The position numbers and the translations under genes were made by a program. The notes beneath the pieces are model-generated. The model searched no databases, had not been told where the DNA came from, and was given only the letters and a program-made list of their open reading frames with translations. Source: Tubiluchus corallicola (taxonomy: Eukaryota > Priapulida > Priapulimorpha > Priapulimorphida > Tubiluchidae). From it: 64,000 nucleotides of DNA. Below, piece after piece: positions 46,006 through 59,200 of the stretch; within the stretch, counting starts at the first letter, position 1; each line of letters starts with the position of its first letter. The stretch covers positions 545,812 to 609,811 of the forward strand of contig JAQGDQ010000027.1 of NCBI GenBank assembly GCA_030141605.1, written 5' to 3'.

Positions 46006-47570
46006 ATCGAAGTAAAAAAGCTTTTAACATTAGTTTTGTAACAAATTAAGAATAGTATTCTGATTGAATGCACGCACATTCATGTTTATGCAGCAACAGC
46101 GATTAAATGGTTCCTGTGACAATTGTTACCCAAAATGTCCGTTTTTGAGAAATTTGATTATTTCTATAGTATGCAAGCAAAGCTAAACATACGAGTGGCG
46201 ACCCTCCGACATTACACTGCCAACGCAACTGCCCTTATCAAGGGACCCGCGAAAAGCTTGCACACGAAAACGCCACCAAAAATTAGCTGCATACGTGTTA
46301 CACCTTCCTTTAGCGACAAATTAAGACAAATTCGACACTGTAATTTCCAGTTCACATTTCCTCATTCATATGTTTCCTAATTAATATAATATGATCAAAT
46401 GAGTAGCGTAATTAGGAGTAACATGGCTAAACAGCATTAGGTTCGCGTAATAAATCATATAAATCCCAGTATAATTAACTAAAAAAATTGATTTTGATCA
46501 TGTCAAAAGAGCCTATTTTGCGACGCGTTTTCACAGCAAGACATGTTTATGACAAATGACCTGTGAATAATTTATTGTTCTATTACTTATTTTGTTAGGA
46601 GCATCCTGCAAAAGATGACAGTAATAAGATAGATTAATTCTAAAAATACTTCAAACAAAATTAACTTTATGTCTGAGGAGGTTAAGGACAGTGTGTTTTA
46701 ATAGCCCTGCATGTCTTTTAAAAACTTGAATGTAATGGCAACATAGTAAACATGTTTTGTTATTGTTGCGTTATTATCTGTTATTTAACTGAAATATTAG
46801 TGTCATACGGGGATGTCAAATATATTTATTTATTCTCTAAAAGCATTTGCAAACATTAAAATCGCGGCACAATTGACTAATACGGTTTGGGCTATTGCAC
46901 AGGTATAACATAGCAGATATAGATATTGCGCTATAGTCATCCAAGAATAGGCAGAGTAGAACACTTACGATGAACCACACTCTTTTTAAGAAACTTAATT
47001 TTATTTTTTATGACATACATATAATATTTCCAAACAATTACACGTAAGAAAAGCAGTAGAATTTTTCTGAGTTACTGCTAGAATGCTGGTAATAAAAAGT
47101 TAACATTTACTCTGCTTACAATTCGCTTTGCAAAAGAGTTTCATGCACATACAATATAGACAGCAAAAATATGGTTGTAAAACTTACAGTAATAATATGC
47201 ATTTCTACATAATTTACATAATTTCTACATACTTTCACCAGTATAAAAATTCTTTGTATTTTCTCTGGCCTGTTACAAAGCAATAGTTTCAACTTTCCTT
47301 TATTTCCTTCCCTATTGGAAATAAGTTACTTCCAACTCTGTTGGTCTACAATTCAAGTCTGACAGTTCCACATTTGCTAACTCATTTGAAAACAAACTTA
47401 GATTACATAATCTGTTTTCTCCACATACTTGCGGAGTACTGAGACATTACGTTTTTCGTATATTTAAACCTGTGTGCAGGTATCTTATTTAACCTTATTA
47501 TCTGTACACTTCTGTAACTTGCAAACCTCAACTATTGTTTTACACTCGCAGTTATGACATTTTAAAGAAT
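46006..47570. other. Intergenic, no gene seen
   Basis: AT-rich; one frame of 85 codons (46123-46380) without recognisable similarity or splice support. Confidence 0.5.
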
Positions 47571-47578
47571 GTTTATGT

Positions 47579-48045
47579 CAGTGGTTCTTAACCTGAGTGG
47601 TTCGGTGAGTCAGTCTCAGGGGTTCGGCTGAGGCATTCTTCTCACCAGGTCGCCAGGTCATTCAGGGTTGCCAGGTCACACAACGTAATATACTTTTCGC
47701 ATTCACACAATACTTTTATGGCATTTTAAATGTTTCACCATAAGAAATTGAAGGATCCTGATGAATATTTATGGCAAATTCTACAATTTGTTGTTTAATT
47801 TGTGTCAAAAATGCAAATGCAATATATGGCACAACTTGGCCGTTCACACTACTCATATGTTCGTGAAGTCAAACGCTCAGCATGGCCATCATTGGCTGCT
47901 CGCTTGGTCTTTATATCTGTGCTGCAGGGAACTTCGTGCGCTCAGTAGTCAATTGTTTTGTTGGTTTTGTTCAGTGATTTTAGGTGCAACTGATGCATGA
48001 TACATTTTGTGCACTAATAATATATATATTATTACATATATATTA

Positions 48046-48085
<40 letters not shown>

Positions 48086-48186
48086 GAATTTGAAAAACAT
48101 TTTATTTTTCCAACTATGAAGGGTTCGGTGAATGTATGTACGAAACTGGTGGGGTCCAGTACCTCCAACAAGGATAACAACCACTG
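47579..48186. mobile_element. Non-autonomous hAT (Charlie-like) element, 608 bp
   Basis: The left end is CAGTGGTTCTTAACCTGAG and the right end, read on the other strand, CAGTGGTTGTTATCCTTG. The flanks GTTTATGT (47571-47578) and GTTTACAT (48187-48194) match at 6 of 8, an hAT-sized target duplication. Subterminal GGTTCGGTGA motifs occur near both ends, as in a widespread animal hAT family. No transposase remains; the centre holds a (GT)n run at 48050-48082. Confidence 0.82.
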
Positions 48187-48194
48187 GTTTACAT

Positions 48195-49099
48195 ATTTGC
48201 TGGTTTCTTTCCACGCAGTTGTCAATATCAACAATTCTTTTCCTGAGAAGATCATCATGGCCGCGGCTTGGGACTTTCAGGGTACATTTTACGATAATGT
48301 TCACGATAATGTCAAAACTAAGTAAACCGCAAATGAGCGCCGAATGTGTGCTTGCCTGTCGGATAAAATCTGCTTCTATAGCAACTTTCATCGCATCTTT
48401 GCATTTGGGTAACAAGGCAATACTTACTTATTATGGTTCGATATCTACCTCGTTACCAAGGATAATTTTTCATGATGAAATATTGAGCCAGAGAAGGTAT
48501 CTTACCCGATGTAAGCATCAGCATCTTGAAAATATATGGTGTTGTATTTGTAAGTGTAGCATTCTAAATCAAGTATGCATGATAAATATTGTATTTATTT
48601 TTTCCATCCACACAAGATTTCTGCAACTGACATTTATTTAGCAGTAAGACAGAGGCATCAAAACGTATTCAAACGTAGTTTTATTGTAATAGAAACAACA
48701 TATGGCTTGAACAGACAGTTATGTGTAATTGATTAACATTCTCGCCAATGAAACGTAACGCTTAGAAGAGTGTAGACGATAACTACAGCGATAGAAGCAT
48801 TACATTTTACATCTTGGCAGTAATAATTACATTACTACTAGCAGTACAGATGCATACATAATGTTGAAAATAACATCAGTGTTACTATATAAACTAAAAC
48901 AATGGTTAGAAGTGCTTAGTAAGAAATATAAAATTTTGTACAAGCATAAATACGTGAATATTAGCAGGACCTGGTGTGTGAAAATGTTGATTAACGTGAA
49001 GAAGCAGAAAAACGAGTTCATTTGTTGACAGATTATAAATTCTAATATTATAAGGAAATAAGAAAGTACAGAATTTGTTTATCAAGATATCTAGAGCCT
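48195..49099. other. Intergenic, unrecognised open stretch
   Basis: The minus strand is open from 48415 into the hAT element (127 codons in all). The portion outside the element, about 75 codons, includes CTLKVPSRGHDDLLRKRIVD and has a protein-like composition. It matches nothing I recognise and is cut by the element. The rest is AT-rich non-coding sequence. Confidence 0.4.
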
Positions 49100-52000
49100 G
49101 GTAATACAAAGACTAGCTAATGGTTTCAAAAGAGGCACCGCATCTGCAGGTAGGTAAAACAGGTGTTCGACATGGTTTTTAGATCTTCTTGAGAAAAGCC
49201 AACCCGCTTTCGTGAGTGATAAACGGCTAGTCTACAGTCATCACAGGAGTAATAGGGGCATCTGTTGAAATCCAAGTGTTTTTAAATGTAATCTAAATGA
49301 CGGTAAGGATACACTATTACGAATATAGAGAGGAAGAACATTCCATGAATCTGCAGCAGAAACAAAAGATGAATTAGCAAATGAAGACGAATGATGATTA
49401 AAGTTTCAAAAAATCATTACCATTGCGCACTAGATACGGCGTGACATCCCTGACTCTTGATGGTAATATGTCACAAAAATAACGAGGGGCTGACTGATTG
49501 ATAATGTTGTACAGAAAACATAAACGAAAATATTTAAACTGTATGGATATTGTATTAAGACCTGCTTAATAAAGTATATTAGAGGAATTAGAGGAACAAT
49601 ATTGCAAAGGTTATACAATTATTTAGAAAGTCGCCAGTAGAGAGTAGTAATAATTGAGGGTTCTACATCTGAATGGAAACAAATGAGGGCCGGTGTTCCT
49701 CAACGCTCCATTTTAGGACCGTTACTTTTTTAGTATTTATTAGTGACGTTACTGACAACTTGGAAAATATAGTGCACTTTGTTTGCTGATTACGCAAGCT
49801 TACTCTGTCCAACTACCAATATGCGTTTTAGCGTTGAAAGTTTAAATCGAGATTTAGACAAAATTAAAAACTGGTGTTCTACTTGGGGAGTTACAATAAA
49901 TATCCAAAAAATAAAGATTTCCATCAGTACTAAATGGCCTCATATTTGGCAATTCTGAAGTCGAAGTGGTTAATACAGTCAAACATCTAGGATTAATATT
50001 CGATTCCGAGCTTAACTGGAACTTCAATGTTAATTATGTTGAACAAATAGCGAACAAACCTACAAGACAATTGTGTAACAGTTTTTTTCAAAAAAGCATA
50101 AAAATTGGGGACTCTTTGCCCAAAGACATTAGAGAAACATATACTTCCAAAGTTTCGTTCAAAAACAAAATACTTACCCTTTGGAATCTTCCCACAAAAA
50201 TATTATGTCCTCGATACAATAATGATCGGGCTAACGAAATATTTACTAATAGATGTATTACAGATTTTTCTCAGTTTAACGGTAACCTTTTTATTAGAAA
50301 TTTAATTGACGACCCCAAATGTAGCTGCGGTGATTTTATATAAAGTTCCTACCATTACTTTTTCGAATGTGTAAAATATGATAGAGCTAGAACGGTATTA
50401 TTAGACGACCTACTCTACCTAGAGATTGTAACACGTGAATCCTTGCAAAATTATAATCCTGTAGTATTATACAAAAACATATTCGAAAAATTCAAAACTG
50501 GTCACCCATCTTGCTTTATTATCCATACTTTATTACAGCAGTTTATTAAATCAACTTTTCTCTTCACAATTCAATAGAATGTAATGTTAAATGATTAATC
50601 AGCCATCAACCTTGTAAATGTATTATTATTATTACTGTTGTTGTTAAAATATTGCATTTATATAGACGTGTATGTAAGTTTAATTACCATCTGCGGATTG
50701 TAATTGAATCAAATATTTTATTGAATCGAGTGTGATAATTATTAACTGCGACGCCATTATTCTTTTATTAGCACTTCGCACTCAGCACTTGCACTGTGGA
50801 GATACATGTATCAAACGCAGTCTGTTTTGTAAATCCACTATAAATAAATAAAGTTTAAACTAAACATAAAGTATATTATCGTGACTGGATACAGACGTTG
50901 CACCAGTACAAGTATGAGATGTATTTACTTGAATATTTTCAAGGAGTACATGGAGCCACTACTATAGCTAGATCACACAAAATGACACAGTGTTACCATA
51001 TGCAATGGCTGGCAATATAATACTTTTAAATAAATGCTCACACGATGAGCGGGGTAGTATGTAAGAGAGTTGTTTCTAAATTTGCAGTTTTGATTGAGCT
51101 GCAACAACTAATTCATTAACATGATAAGCCCATTTTAGGTTTTCATAAATTTTTTGTACAACAGAAATTAATAGATTAATGGTACTATCGCGTGGCCTGA
51201 AATCAGAATTACGTTCAGTTAACAAATTGTTATTATTGTTATTGTAATTATAAAGTTGTTTAAACACATTTCTTTCTAATATTTTGGAGGTGCAGTAAAG
51301 AAAAATATTGATCGATAATTTGACATTTCCTCTCTGTTACCTTTTTGAATGCGGGACATACGTTAGCACGTTTCCACTAAGTAGGAAAATGATCATTTTT
51401 TAAAGACATAACAAACAATTTTGTTAACGGTAAGGACAGATACTGGGAACAAGATTTTAAGACTTTTAGGTACCGTTGATTGATTACATTAGCATTACGA
51501 AGTAAAAAAGAAACTATGTCCTCTGACAAATTAACACAAGATAATGATGTATTGGTAACTTGCTGTTACGCAGGTAAAAAGCATTTCTTGTGCCTAAAAT
51601 ACAGTTACTTGCAAAGAACTCATTAAATGCTAGGCACTTTAACTTTGTAGCAGGTACCATAGTCTGATTAATTCTTAATGGGAGAATAACGATGTCTCTA
51701 TTACATTTACAAAATCTTTTAATACAGTTCCCCAAAGCCCTGGGCGAATTGCGTTACGACACTGTTTATATTTTACCCAGCATCTACGCTATTCTGACAA
51801 TTGTAACGCTTATAGGCCTTTTCATTAAACTTTCGCAACTTTCGAACATAACTATTCATCCACAACTTGTCCAGAGGCCGAATAGTTACAGTTTAATTTG
51901 GGATAAAATTGTCTATGAGTTTTAATAACTGAATAGTAAACTGAGTGCATAGCTGTCAACATTTACAAGAACTATATCCCAGTCAGTAACATTGTTTAAT

Positions 52001-52330
52001 CTAACCCAGTCAACCCTATTATAATAGTAAACTTTCCTTGTATGATCAGAGGCTAGACGTAATTTAAGAAGCAATTTACCATATATCGAACTATGGTTAG
52101 ATGTATGAATAGGAGGCATGGTCGATAACACGGTCGATAACAAAGCTAGGGGTGCCAGTAATAACAAGATCAAGTAATGAACTAGAAGTGTCAGCGACAC
52201 CCTTAGGATCGCGTAATAACAGTGACAATTGATACTGGACAGTTACAAATACAATGTACGCCATATCGGTTATCTTCGTCAGAAGAATACCATGCCGTAC
52301 ATTTAACACTAAAATCACCAATATGAATTA
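49100..52330 (-). mobile_element. Outer LINE relic, split by a second LINE and lacking its RT core
   Basis: Reading leftward, 52321-52080 resembles an endonuclease C-terminus (VILVLNVRHGILL, SSSLLDLVITGTP). Around 51430-51250 come FPT-WKRANVCPAFKKGNRE and YNNNNNNLLTERNSDFRPRD with STINLLISV (RT entry motifs). At 51140 the reading jumps directly to WAYHVNELVVAAQSKLQI, LPRSSCEHLFKSIILPAIAYG (thumb region), so the catalytic RT palm is deleted. The C-terminal part resumes beyond the inserted element at 49540-49240: RYFCDILPSRVRDVTPYLVR and DSWNVLPLYIRNSVSLPSF. Many stops and shifts. Confidence 0.75.
49585..50870 (+). mobile_element. 5'-truncated LINE inserted in the opposite orientation into the outer LINE
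   Basis: Starts within the RT: LQRLYNYLESRQ, then EGSTSEWKQMRAGVPQRSIL and a box reading FADYASLLCPT (FADD changed). From 49960 come VVNTVKHLGLIFDSELNWNF, DSLPKDIRETYTSKVSF, NLIDDPKCSCGDFI and, after a stop, YHYFFECVKYDRAR, the Cys/His-containing C-terminus. It ends in a TAAATAAATAAAG tail near 50845-50870. Both flanks belong to the minus-strand LINE. Confidence 0.78.
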
Positions 52331-54104
52331 ATATAAATTTTTTGGTAGTTAACTTCCTACTAAGGTGTTAGTTACATTTGTACCTTAGTTTAATGATCTC
52401 TCCCATTTTGATATTTTTATACTTTGTATGTACTTTATTTATTTTTTATTTTATCGTTTTTTTATTGTAAGTAATGTGAATTTTGTCAAATGTAAACTGA
52501 TGTACTTTAATTTGCGACTTCACAGCATAGGCTGGCCTAAGAACTAACATAGCTTACTAGACTGATTATTTATAAAATAATGTATATTTTATAAATGTTC
52601 TTAGTAAATGAAAAAATAGAATTAACGAAGTAATTAAATTATCATGAGATCTCAGCAATTGGGTAAAAAATCATCTTCCTCAGTTACATCCTATGACGGA
52701 CGACGATAGCAACACAAATGAATAAGGTAAATTTATCAATTATAACCTCAAGCCATAGAAATTCGTAAGAGTTATTGGGGATTAAATTAGAGCGAGGTTT
52801 AAAAATAAAGTCATTTAAAGCATAGTAATCAATAACCCCTCCCTTCCAATTCCTCCTCGATTGCAGAGTTCGGGGATTCAATTGACTCAACAAGTTTGTG
52901 AGTCACTAATATTGACATTTTTCCTTTGACGCCCAGCAGTTTGGTTGAAAGGTAACAATGTTTCATCTTTCACACAAAATCTTGACATAACGCACCTGCA
53001 AATTCTTGAGTAAAACAATTAAATTCTTTTTTTGTAATGATTTACTTAACGATTTATGATGGTTTGATAAGAGTGATGCAGTTTCTGGAATAATTACCAA
53101 ATTGCTACTAAACGTGCAAGCATTTTTCATGTTGTTGCTGGTTTGATAACAGATTTTACATTGTAATCGGTGTCAGCGAGCAAGAGTTTTTGAAACTTGG
53201 CCTGGTAAACGGAGCACGCGCAACCCGTGTATTATTCAACTTCAGGTCATGTACGTTCCACATGAAAACAAAGACGATCGGTCAAAGGAAAGACGTCAGT
53301 GTCACAAAAGTGGTCGGCTCAGACGTGGGTTTGTATCTGGACTTAAAATTGTTTAGTTATATAATGTACCGTGGAAAGTATAATTACACTGAATTCCAGT
53401 GAAAAAAGCTACATGAAAAATGACTGCCGAACCCCGATCCCCTCTTTCTGGGTAGTGTATTCCAGGCACTTTTAAATACATATCCGCGGTGTAATGGAGA
53501 AAACACCAATTAATAACCAAAGACATGACCATATGGTCCATAACGATTTTTTGTAGAAGGAATGAACAAATGACTGGATGATTATCCTGGGAGATATTTC
53601 GATATTTGTGCTTATTAAATACGCCCAAGAGCTCACAATTAACCGCTGTAATACATGTTTTAACAGATTTTGTTTCGGCACTAGAAAATATACTCCAAGC
53701 TTAATTATTTTGTAAATCGAAAAGTGAAAGAAACTAATCTCACAAATTTTAATGGCAATTACATATGCTATTATAGCCGCTGGCAATTATATGCAGAGAA
53801 TGTTAGGCTTTTTTGATATAGGTAAACAAGTTTTGATCATATGAAAGTATGATGATTTCCAATACTTAAAACTTGCGTACTTTGAGTTTTAACACAAGCA
53901 CTTTGTGCACTTGTGTTAATTTCGCAAATGTTAGTGTTGAATTCTTGATTAATAATAAATAAGTCATAGTAATTTCATGCTGTGCCATCTCCGTCCGTAT
54001 GGTTTACCAATTGAGTATCATTTACATGTTGAAATGCTTGTGCTGATTAAGACTCATGTTGAAACATGTTATATTCTTCAAACATTTGTGCTGATTAAAT
54101 TCTT
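52331..54104. other. Intergenic, no gene seen
   Basis: AT-rich. A 104-codon and two shorter frames around 53200-53790 show no recognisable domain. Confidence 0.5.
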
Positions 54105-54240
54105 TGCCGTACAGCATGTTTAATAATGATTTTGTTGGAAGTTCTAATACAACAAATAACTGCTTAATTTTATTGACCATTTACATTTTTATTTCTTTGC
54201 TTTGCCCGGGGCCCTATGATGCTGTACAGACGGCCCCGAG
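54105..54240. repeat. Dispersed repeat copy B
   Basis: Contains TATTGACCATTTACATTT and CTTTGCCCGGGGCCCTATGA and aligns by eye with 3930-4070 (copy A), same orientation. Confidence 0.45.
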
Positions 54241-55533
54241 AATTATTGAACATCGCAGGTAATCATAGTGTCTTGATGTGCACGGGTAAAGGCTACCTGT
54301 AAACATAATTACGTGCTTGTCGTTATAGTAACATCTCCCTTGCCACACTTCGAGTCGCTCTGCAAACACAATGAAATATTACAAACCATAATAAAGCCTT
54401 CAAAACTCAAACGTGGGAGAATGGAACTATACTTATGTAGGGTATTATAGGGCCTACAGCGGCTTCCTTTGTACGCGATCTGCGTGAAGCCTTGGTTACG
54501 CTTCTTTACTACTCAAGTTTTTGTCCGCTTCGAGAACGTTGTCTCTAAAGCACATTCAAGCACGAATTCTATGGTTTCAATTGCTAAATAATAATTGCTG
54601 GCAGTAATTGTTGTAAGCTTTCTTTTGACGATGATGTAATAACTGATATTTTCTATCCACTATAACTGACATTTTCATCAATACCTTCTTTAGAATAGAT
54701 GTTGTTGTCATAATGATAATAACTTCACCAGAACTAATTATAAAATTCTACATTATAAAACAGAAATTATTTTAGAGAAATATAAACGCGCATCATTGCA
54801 AACCTTTGGTGCAAGATATAAAATTGTACTCACATTGTAATATTTTACAGGTTTCATCATAGTTAAGATCGGATTCTTTAGATAGCAGCATTACAACATA
54901 TTATACGGCATGCTGCAATTATGTTAACATTTTCAGGTAGCAACATTTTTCAAATTTGTCAAACGTTTGAGTTGTGGTGTTAGTTTCAATAGATGTAATT
55001 GGTTTAATATTTGTCTTAAGCACTGTTTGTGGTGTACTAGTGCGTTGTGTTTTGTGCTGTGAGCCGACCCCCACTCGAGTCCACTCTGGTACCATGTAAG
55101 TCAGAATTTGCTTGTTGATAAAAGTTTATTTTAACAACGGTCTTTAACTTGATGAAAAAACGCATGACAATCCACATGTAACCTATTGACCTATAACTAC
55201 ACATTTGATGTTAACATACGCTATTACAATTCTGATTCTCAGAAGAAGTCTTCCAAGACAAGAGAAAATAACGTGTTCCCTCGACAGAAGCAGAGCAGGA
55301 ATCTCGCGATTTTTAGGTTTTGTCCAACAAAGAGATACATCGTTCCGTGTTGTGTTGTTATAGTTTCTCGATGACGGAAGTATCACGTTTAGCGTTTATG
55401 TTAAGAGCTAAAAATCATAATTAGTCTCGATTGCGTATTACAGTGGTAATGAACATAAGAGGCGCTAGAATTCAATTCTCTCTCTCTCCCTTCCTTTCTC
55501 CCTCCTTCCAATGTCCCTCCCTCTCTTTCGTTT

Positions 55534-55571
<38 letters not shown>

Positions 55572-56298
55572 GTTCGGGTATAAAATCCCGTAGCTGATAA
55601 AAGGTTTAATTACTTAATCCCTGTCTTCGCTTATATGATATAGGTGATATAAATTGATCAGTAATAAAATTTGTGAGCGCTATGATAATCAAAGTTATCA
55701 ATGTCTACAGGTGAACTTCACAGAGGTGTAATTTACTTTAGCATGCAACTGACAATATACAACGGAAAATCTTTAGCTGACGCAAAATTGCAATTACAAT
55801 TTTTAATTATTTAACGTCCTTACAATTCTTCATTAAAATACGTAGGCCTTTAAACGTTTTAAACACAGTTTTTGGCTTGATCTTGCACATTATGTTTGCA
55901 TACTATATTGGACACAATCTCTGTATCAGTTGTAATGAACTGTTTGATTCAAGCCAAATAAACTATGTTTAAAAATGAAAAACACAATCGTCGGCAATAA
56001 ACTCTGTTTGAAGGCAGTTGATATTAAAATACGTTATGGCTTTCAAAATTATTGGAAACAGGGTAATGAAAAATATTATATTTTAAACTTTCTGTCGATG
56101 TCATTCTGTGTGTTATCAAGGCTATTAGAATGTAGAGATTATTTTGTACTCATTGAACAAATAAATATTTGCAGAAAACTAGACAGTTAACAAATTTGAC
56201 TATGCCATTTGCACATTTTTAAAAGGACTTGCTTTGAGACCTCTCCTAGCTGGTCCAACTAGTTGCCCAGGGTCTCCCACTGGTTCAGCTCGTTTAAT
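54241..56298. other. Intergenic and GXYLT 3' UTR, with a (TC)n(AC)n microsatellite
   Basis: Simple sequence at 55477-55572 passes from TC/CCTT-rich to (TC)n and then (AC)n. The stretch 56200-56298 next to the GXYLT stop is its 3' UTR. Otherwise no feature recognised. Confidence 0.6.
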
Positions 56299-59200
56299 TT
56301 ACGTACCAAAATTACGATCAAATGCAGTTAGAAAGGAGTTAATTAACTGCAAATTTGCTCCGGCAAGTTGGTGTGAATATTCTTTTAACTTTGCCAGCCT
56401 ATGCTGCACACATGTTGCAGGATCGCATAACGGTAACTGAAAAGAAAAATTAGCAACAATCAATTTTGTTCCATGTCGAGTTTTGCGCGTACAGGATGGT
56501 ACATAAGCTTTTGCTACGACGTACAAAAACAATGAACACTAGAGAACAATTGCATTCAAAGTTTTACGTATTGCTCAAACAATAGTGAATCTATAATACT
56601 GTAACGTTAACGGCTGCCAAGAGGTTCGATGTTTAAATCTTGATTGACGATAGTTCCATTGTTAGAAAACGACTCCATAAACGATAAATGAAGGAATAAC
56701 TTCCCAGAATTTTTCTCAATACTGGCTGTTTTGTGGAACAGGTGCTTTAGTATAAAATGAATCTCGTTCAGCCTGCAATCTTGAAGGGGCTGATAAGAAC
56801 AGTGACCTGAAAACGTTGGGATAAATTTTTCGATTGAACTGAACGGCGTTGGGATTCACTGGACATCAGCCCCGTCAAATAGACTGGAGCTACCCTGAAA
56901 GACGAATGGACGATAAGATGGTAAAAAACGTTGTTTGGAATGTAATATGAATTGTATTATAAAAGACATTTTTGATATATTCGATGTTACATACAACACC
57001 CTGATTTTTTCAATGCTTGCTACGTAATTTTATTTTCATGATTTTCGTTTTTATTTCATTTCTTAATTATTTTACCAATCTAAACCTTGTGCATGTTTTA
57101 GCACCTGTATGTTTATTTTAATTTTATTATTACTTCATTATACTTTCTGGTATTCGTGTACTGAAGTAAAAATAAAATTGTAATTTCTAAAAAATATTCA
57201 AAGATAAGCTCGTCGGACATTTGCAAGATGTGTTGTACGAACTAGAGTTCTTGGTGTCACTGCTTCAATCATGCCCCTCTAGACTACAGGCTGTGTGATA
57301 TGTAAGAGGCTTCCACATTTAATATTGAAAGCATGACAGATTTACTATTGTTTGACGTAATAATTGTTCAGTCCTTTTTGTACCCCCTAGCATAAGATTA
57401 TGTACAACTTTGTATATCAAGTGTAGTTAATTTTCTGTTCCTTCTTGTGCAGCTCTGTAAAACGTACAGTTAATGCATGCTGGAAATGTTATCGAATTTT
57501 GCAAGAATACCTCGACACATAAAATTTCCAGGCGCATAAATTACACTAGCAATACAGGCACTGGTAAATGTTGGTTGTTGTGTATGCTGCCAAATGCAAA
57601 CAATGTTATTAACATGGTGGATTATTTGACAATGTGCTTTACTGTAAAATGAAGCCCCACTAAACGGCAACTCATAGTCTCATACCAATGACTATGGAAA
57701 ATGAAGCCATAATTTTCCATCTGTCTTTAACCTACATAATTCACTTAGAGTGATGGGCCACAAAAATATCAATTCGCAAATAAGGCTTTGAAGCTCCCGA
57801 CTTACTGTATTAACGATAACGACTAAAGATATTTATATACGAGATTAATACGATGGAAGACAGTGGACTGCATAGGAGGTACACGTGTCGCGATCCCCCA
57901 GTAATTGCAATTCTAAGTAAACGCGATCCCCCAGTAATTACAATTCTAAGTAAACTAACATGCTAACCTTTAACATAGGGTTTCCTGAATCTCTAATTAT
58001 AGGTTAACTTTTACACTTATCAGGAGTTCAGTTTCTCTACATTTCAACTTATCTTCGTACAGCTTTCACATATTACGTGCTTAAGTAATATGACTAGTAG
58101 CTGATTAGATTAGATTATTTCTTTTTTCGGCAATTAGGTCATAAATGACGCAGCAAGACACGGGATCACAAAAATATGATTATAAAAAACATCTAAAATC
58201 AAAATTTTTGAAATATGTTGCAAAGGTGGCCAGGTCATTAGCTAACAGATCAGAAAGAGTATAAAGGACTAGACTTTTTGGTTTCTTTTATCCGAGGTCT
58301 AATTGAAAACACAGTAGTTGAGCACAATCTGTACAGGAAATGAACCCTGATCCATGGCTATAAATATAAAATATAAAGATTTGCTACCTTCTCTTGTCAG
58401 ACTATCGTGCCTGATAAGTAAAATAAACTGGATGTTTTCTTTTGAAATCTAGCGATTAACTGGACTGAAAGAATTTTAATTCAAATCCGCGAGCATAACC
58501 GTGTTTATCAGTTGACCATGCCTAGTTTAATGTTGTCGAAGTGCGGTAAAAGCATGTGTTACTCATGTCAGAAACTGTAGACTTTTGTGCTCATGTGTGA
58601 CTGATCAGTGTGCTCGGTGTTCGTGATTAATTATCACTAAACTATGCCTTGTCCAGTGCAGTTTACTCGTGTAATTAAGTAGTTTGTCCATTTTCACATT
58701 TTTGTTCCTATCTCGGGACATTAAACAACCATAGCCTTTTTAACCTTACCATTGCCTGAGCCCTTATACAAGGTGTCTACCTAGCAAGTTTCGTGATTCT
58801 AAGTGCTATTATTACAATTTTATAGTTTTTCAATATTATGACATAAACTCGATATCTAATCAAAGTTGAAATCAGCGTATGAGTTCACCTTAGGATTAAT
58901 AAAAACAGAATATGTAAAAGTTCACTGTCATATAAGCAGTACAAAAGTATAGTAGGCACTTACCGTTTTGTACAGCTGATACAACGCTTGGAAAGCCGGA
59001 TAGTGGTTTTTACGTCGCACGAAATTTTTTGCGCATCCATGCAAAATACCAAGCCCTTTTTCCATTGCTGACTTACAAACGGAATTAGTGTCAACTCTGT
59101 CTATTATCATATCCCATTCGCATGGCAAAACCATGAACTTTTCTGAAAAAAAGCTCAAGTGAGTTTTCTTTATAGTCTTTGAATGCATAAACATTTTCTA

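Noticed and set aside
48032-48415. 127-codon minus-strand frame with protein-like stretches (PVVVILVGG, RKRIVDIDNC)
   Set aside because: Half of it, including PVVVILVGG, is the terminus and GT microsatellite of the hAT element at 47579-48186. The remainder has no similarity or splice support.
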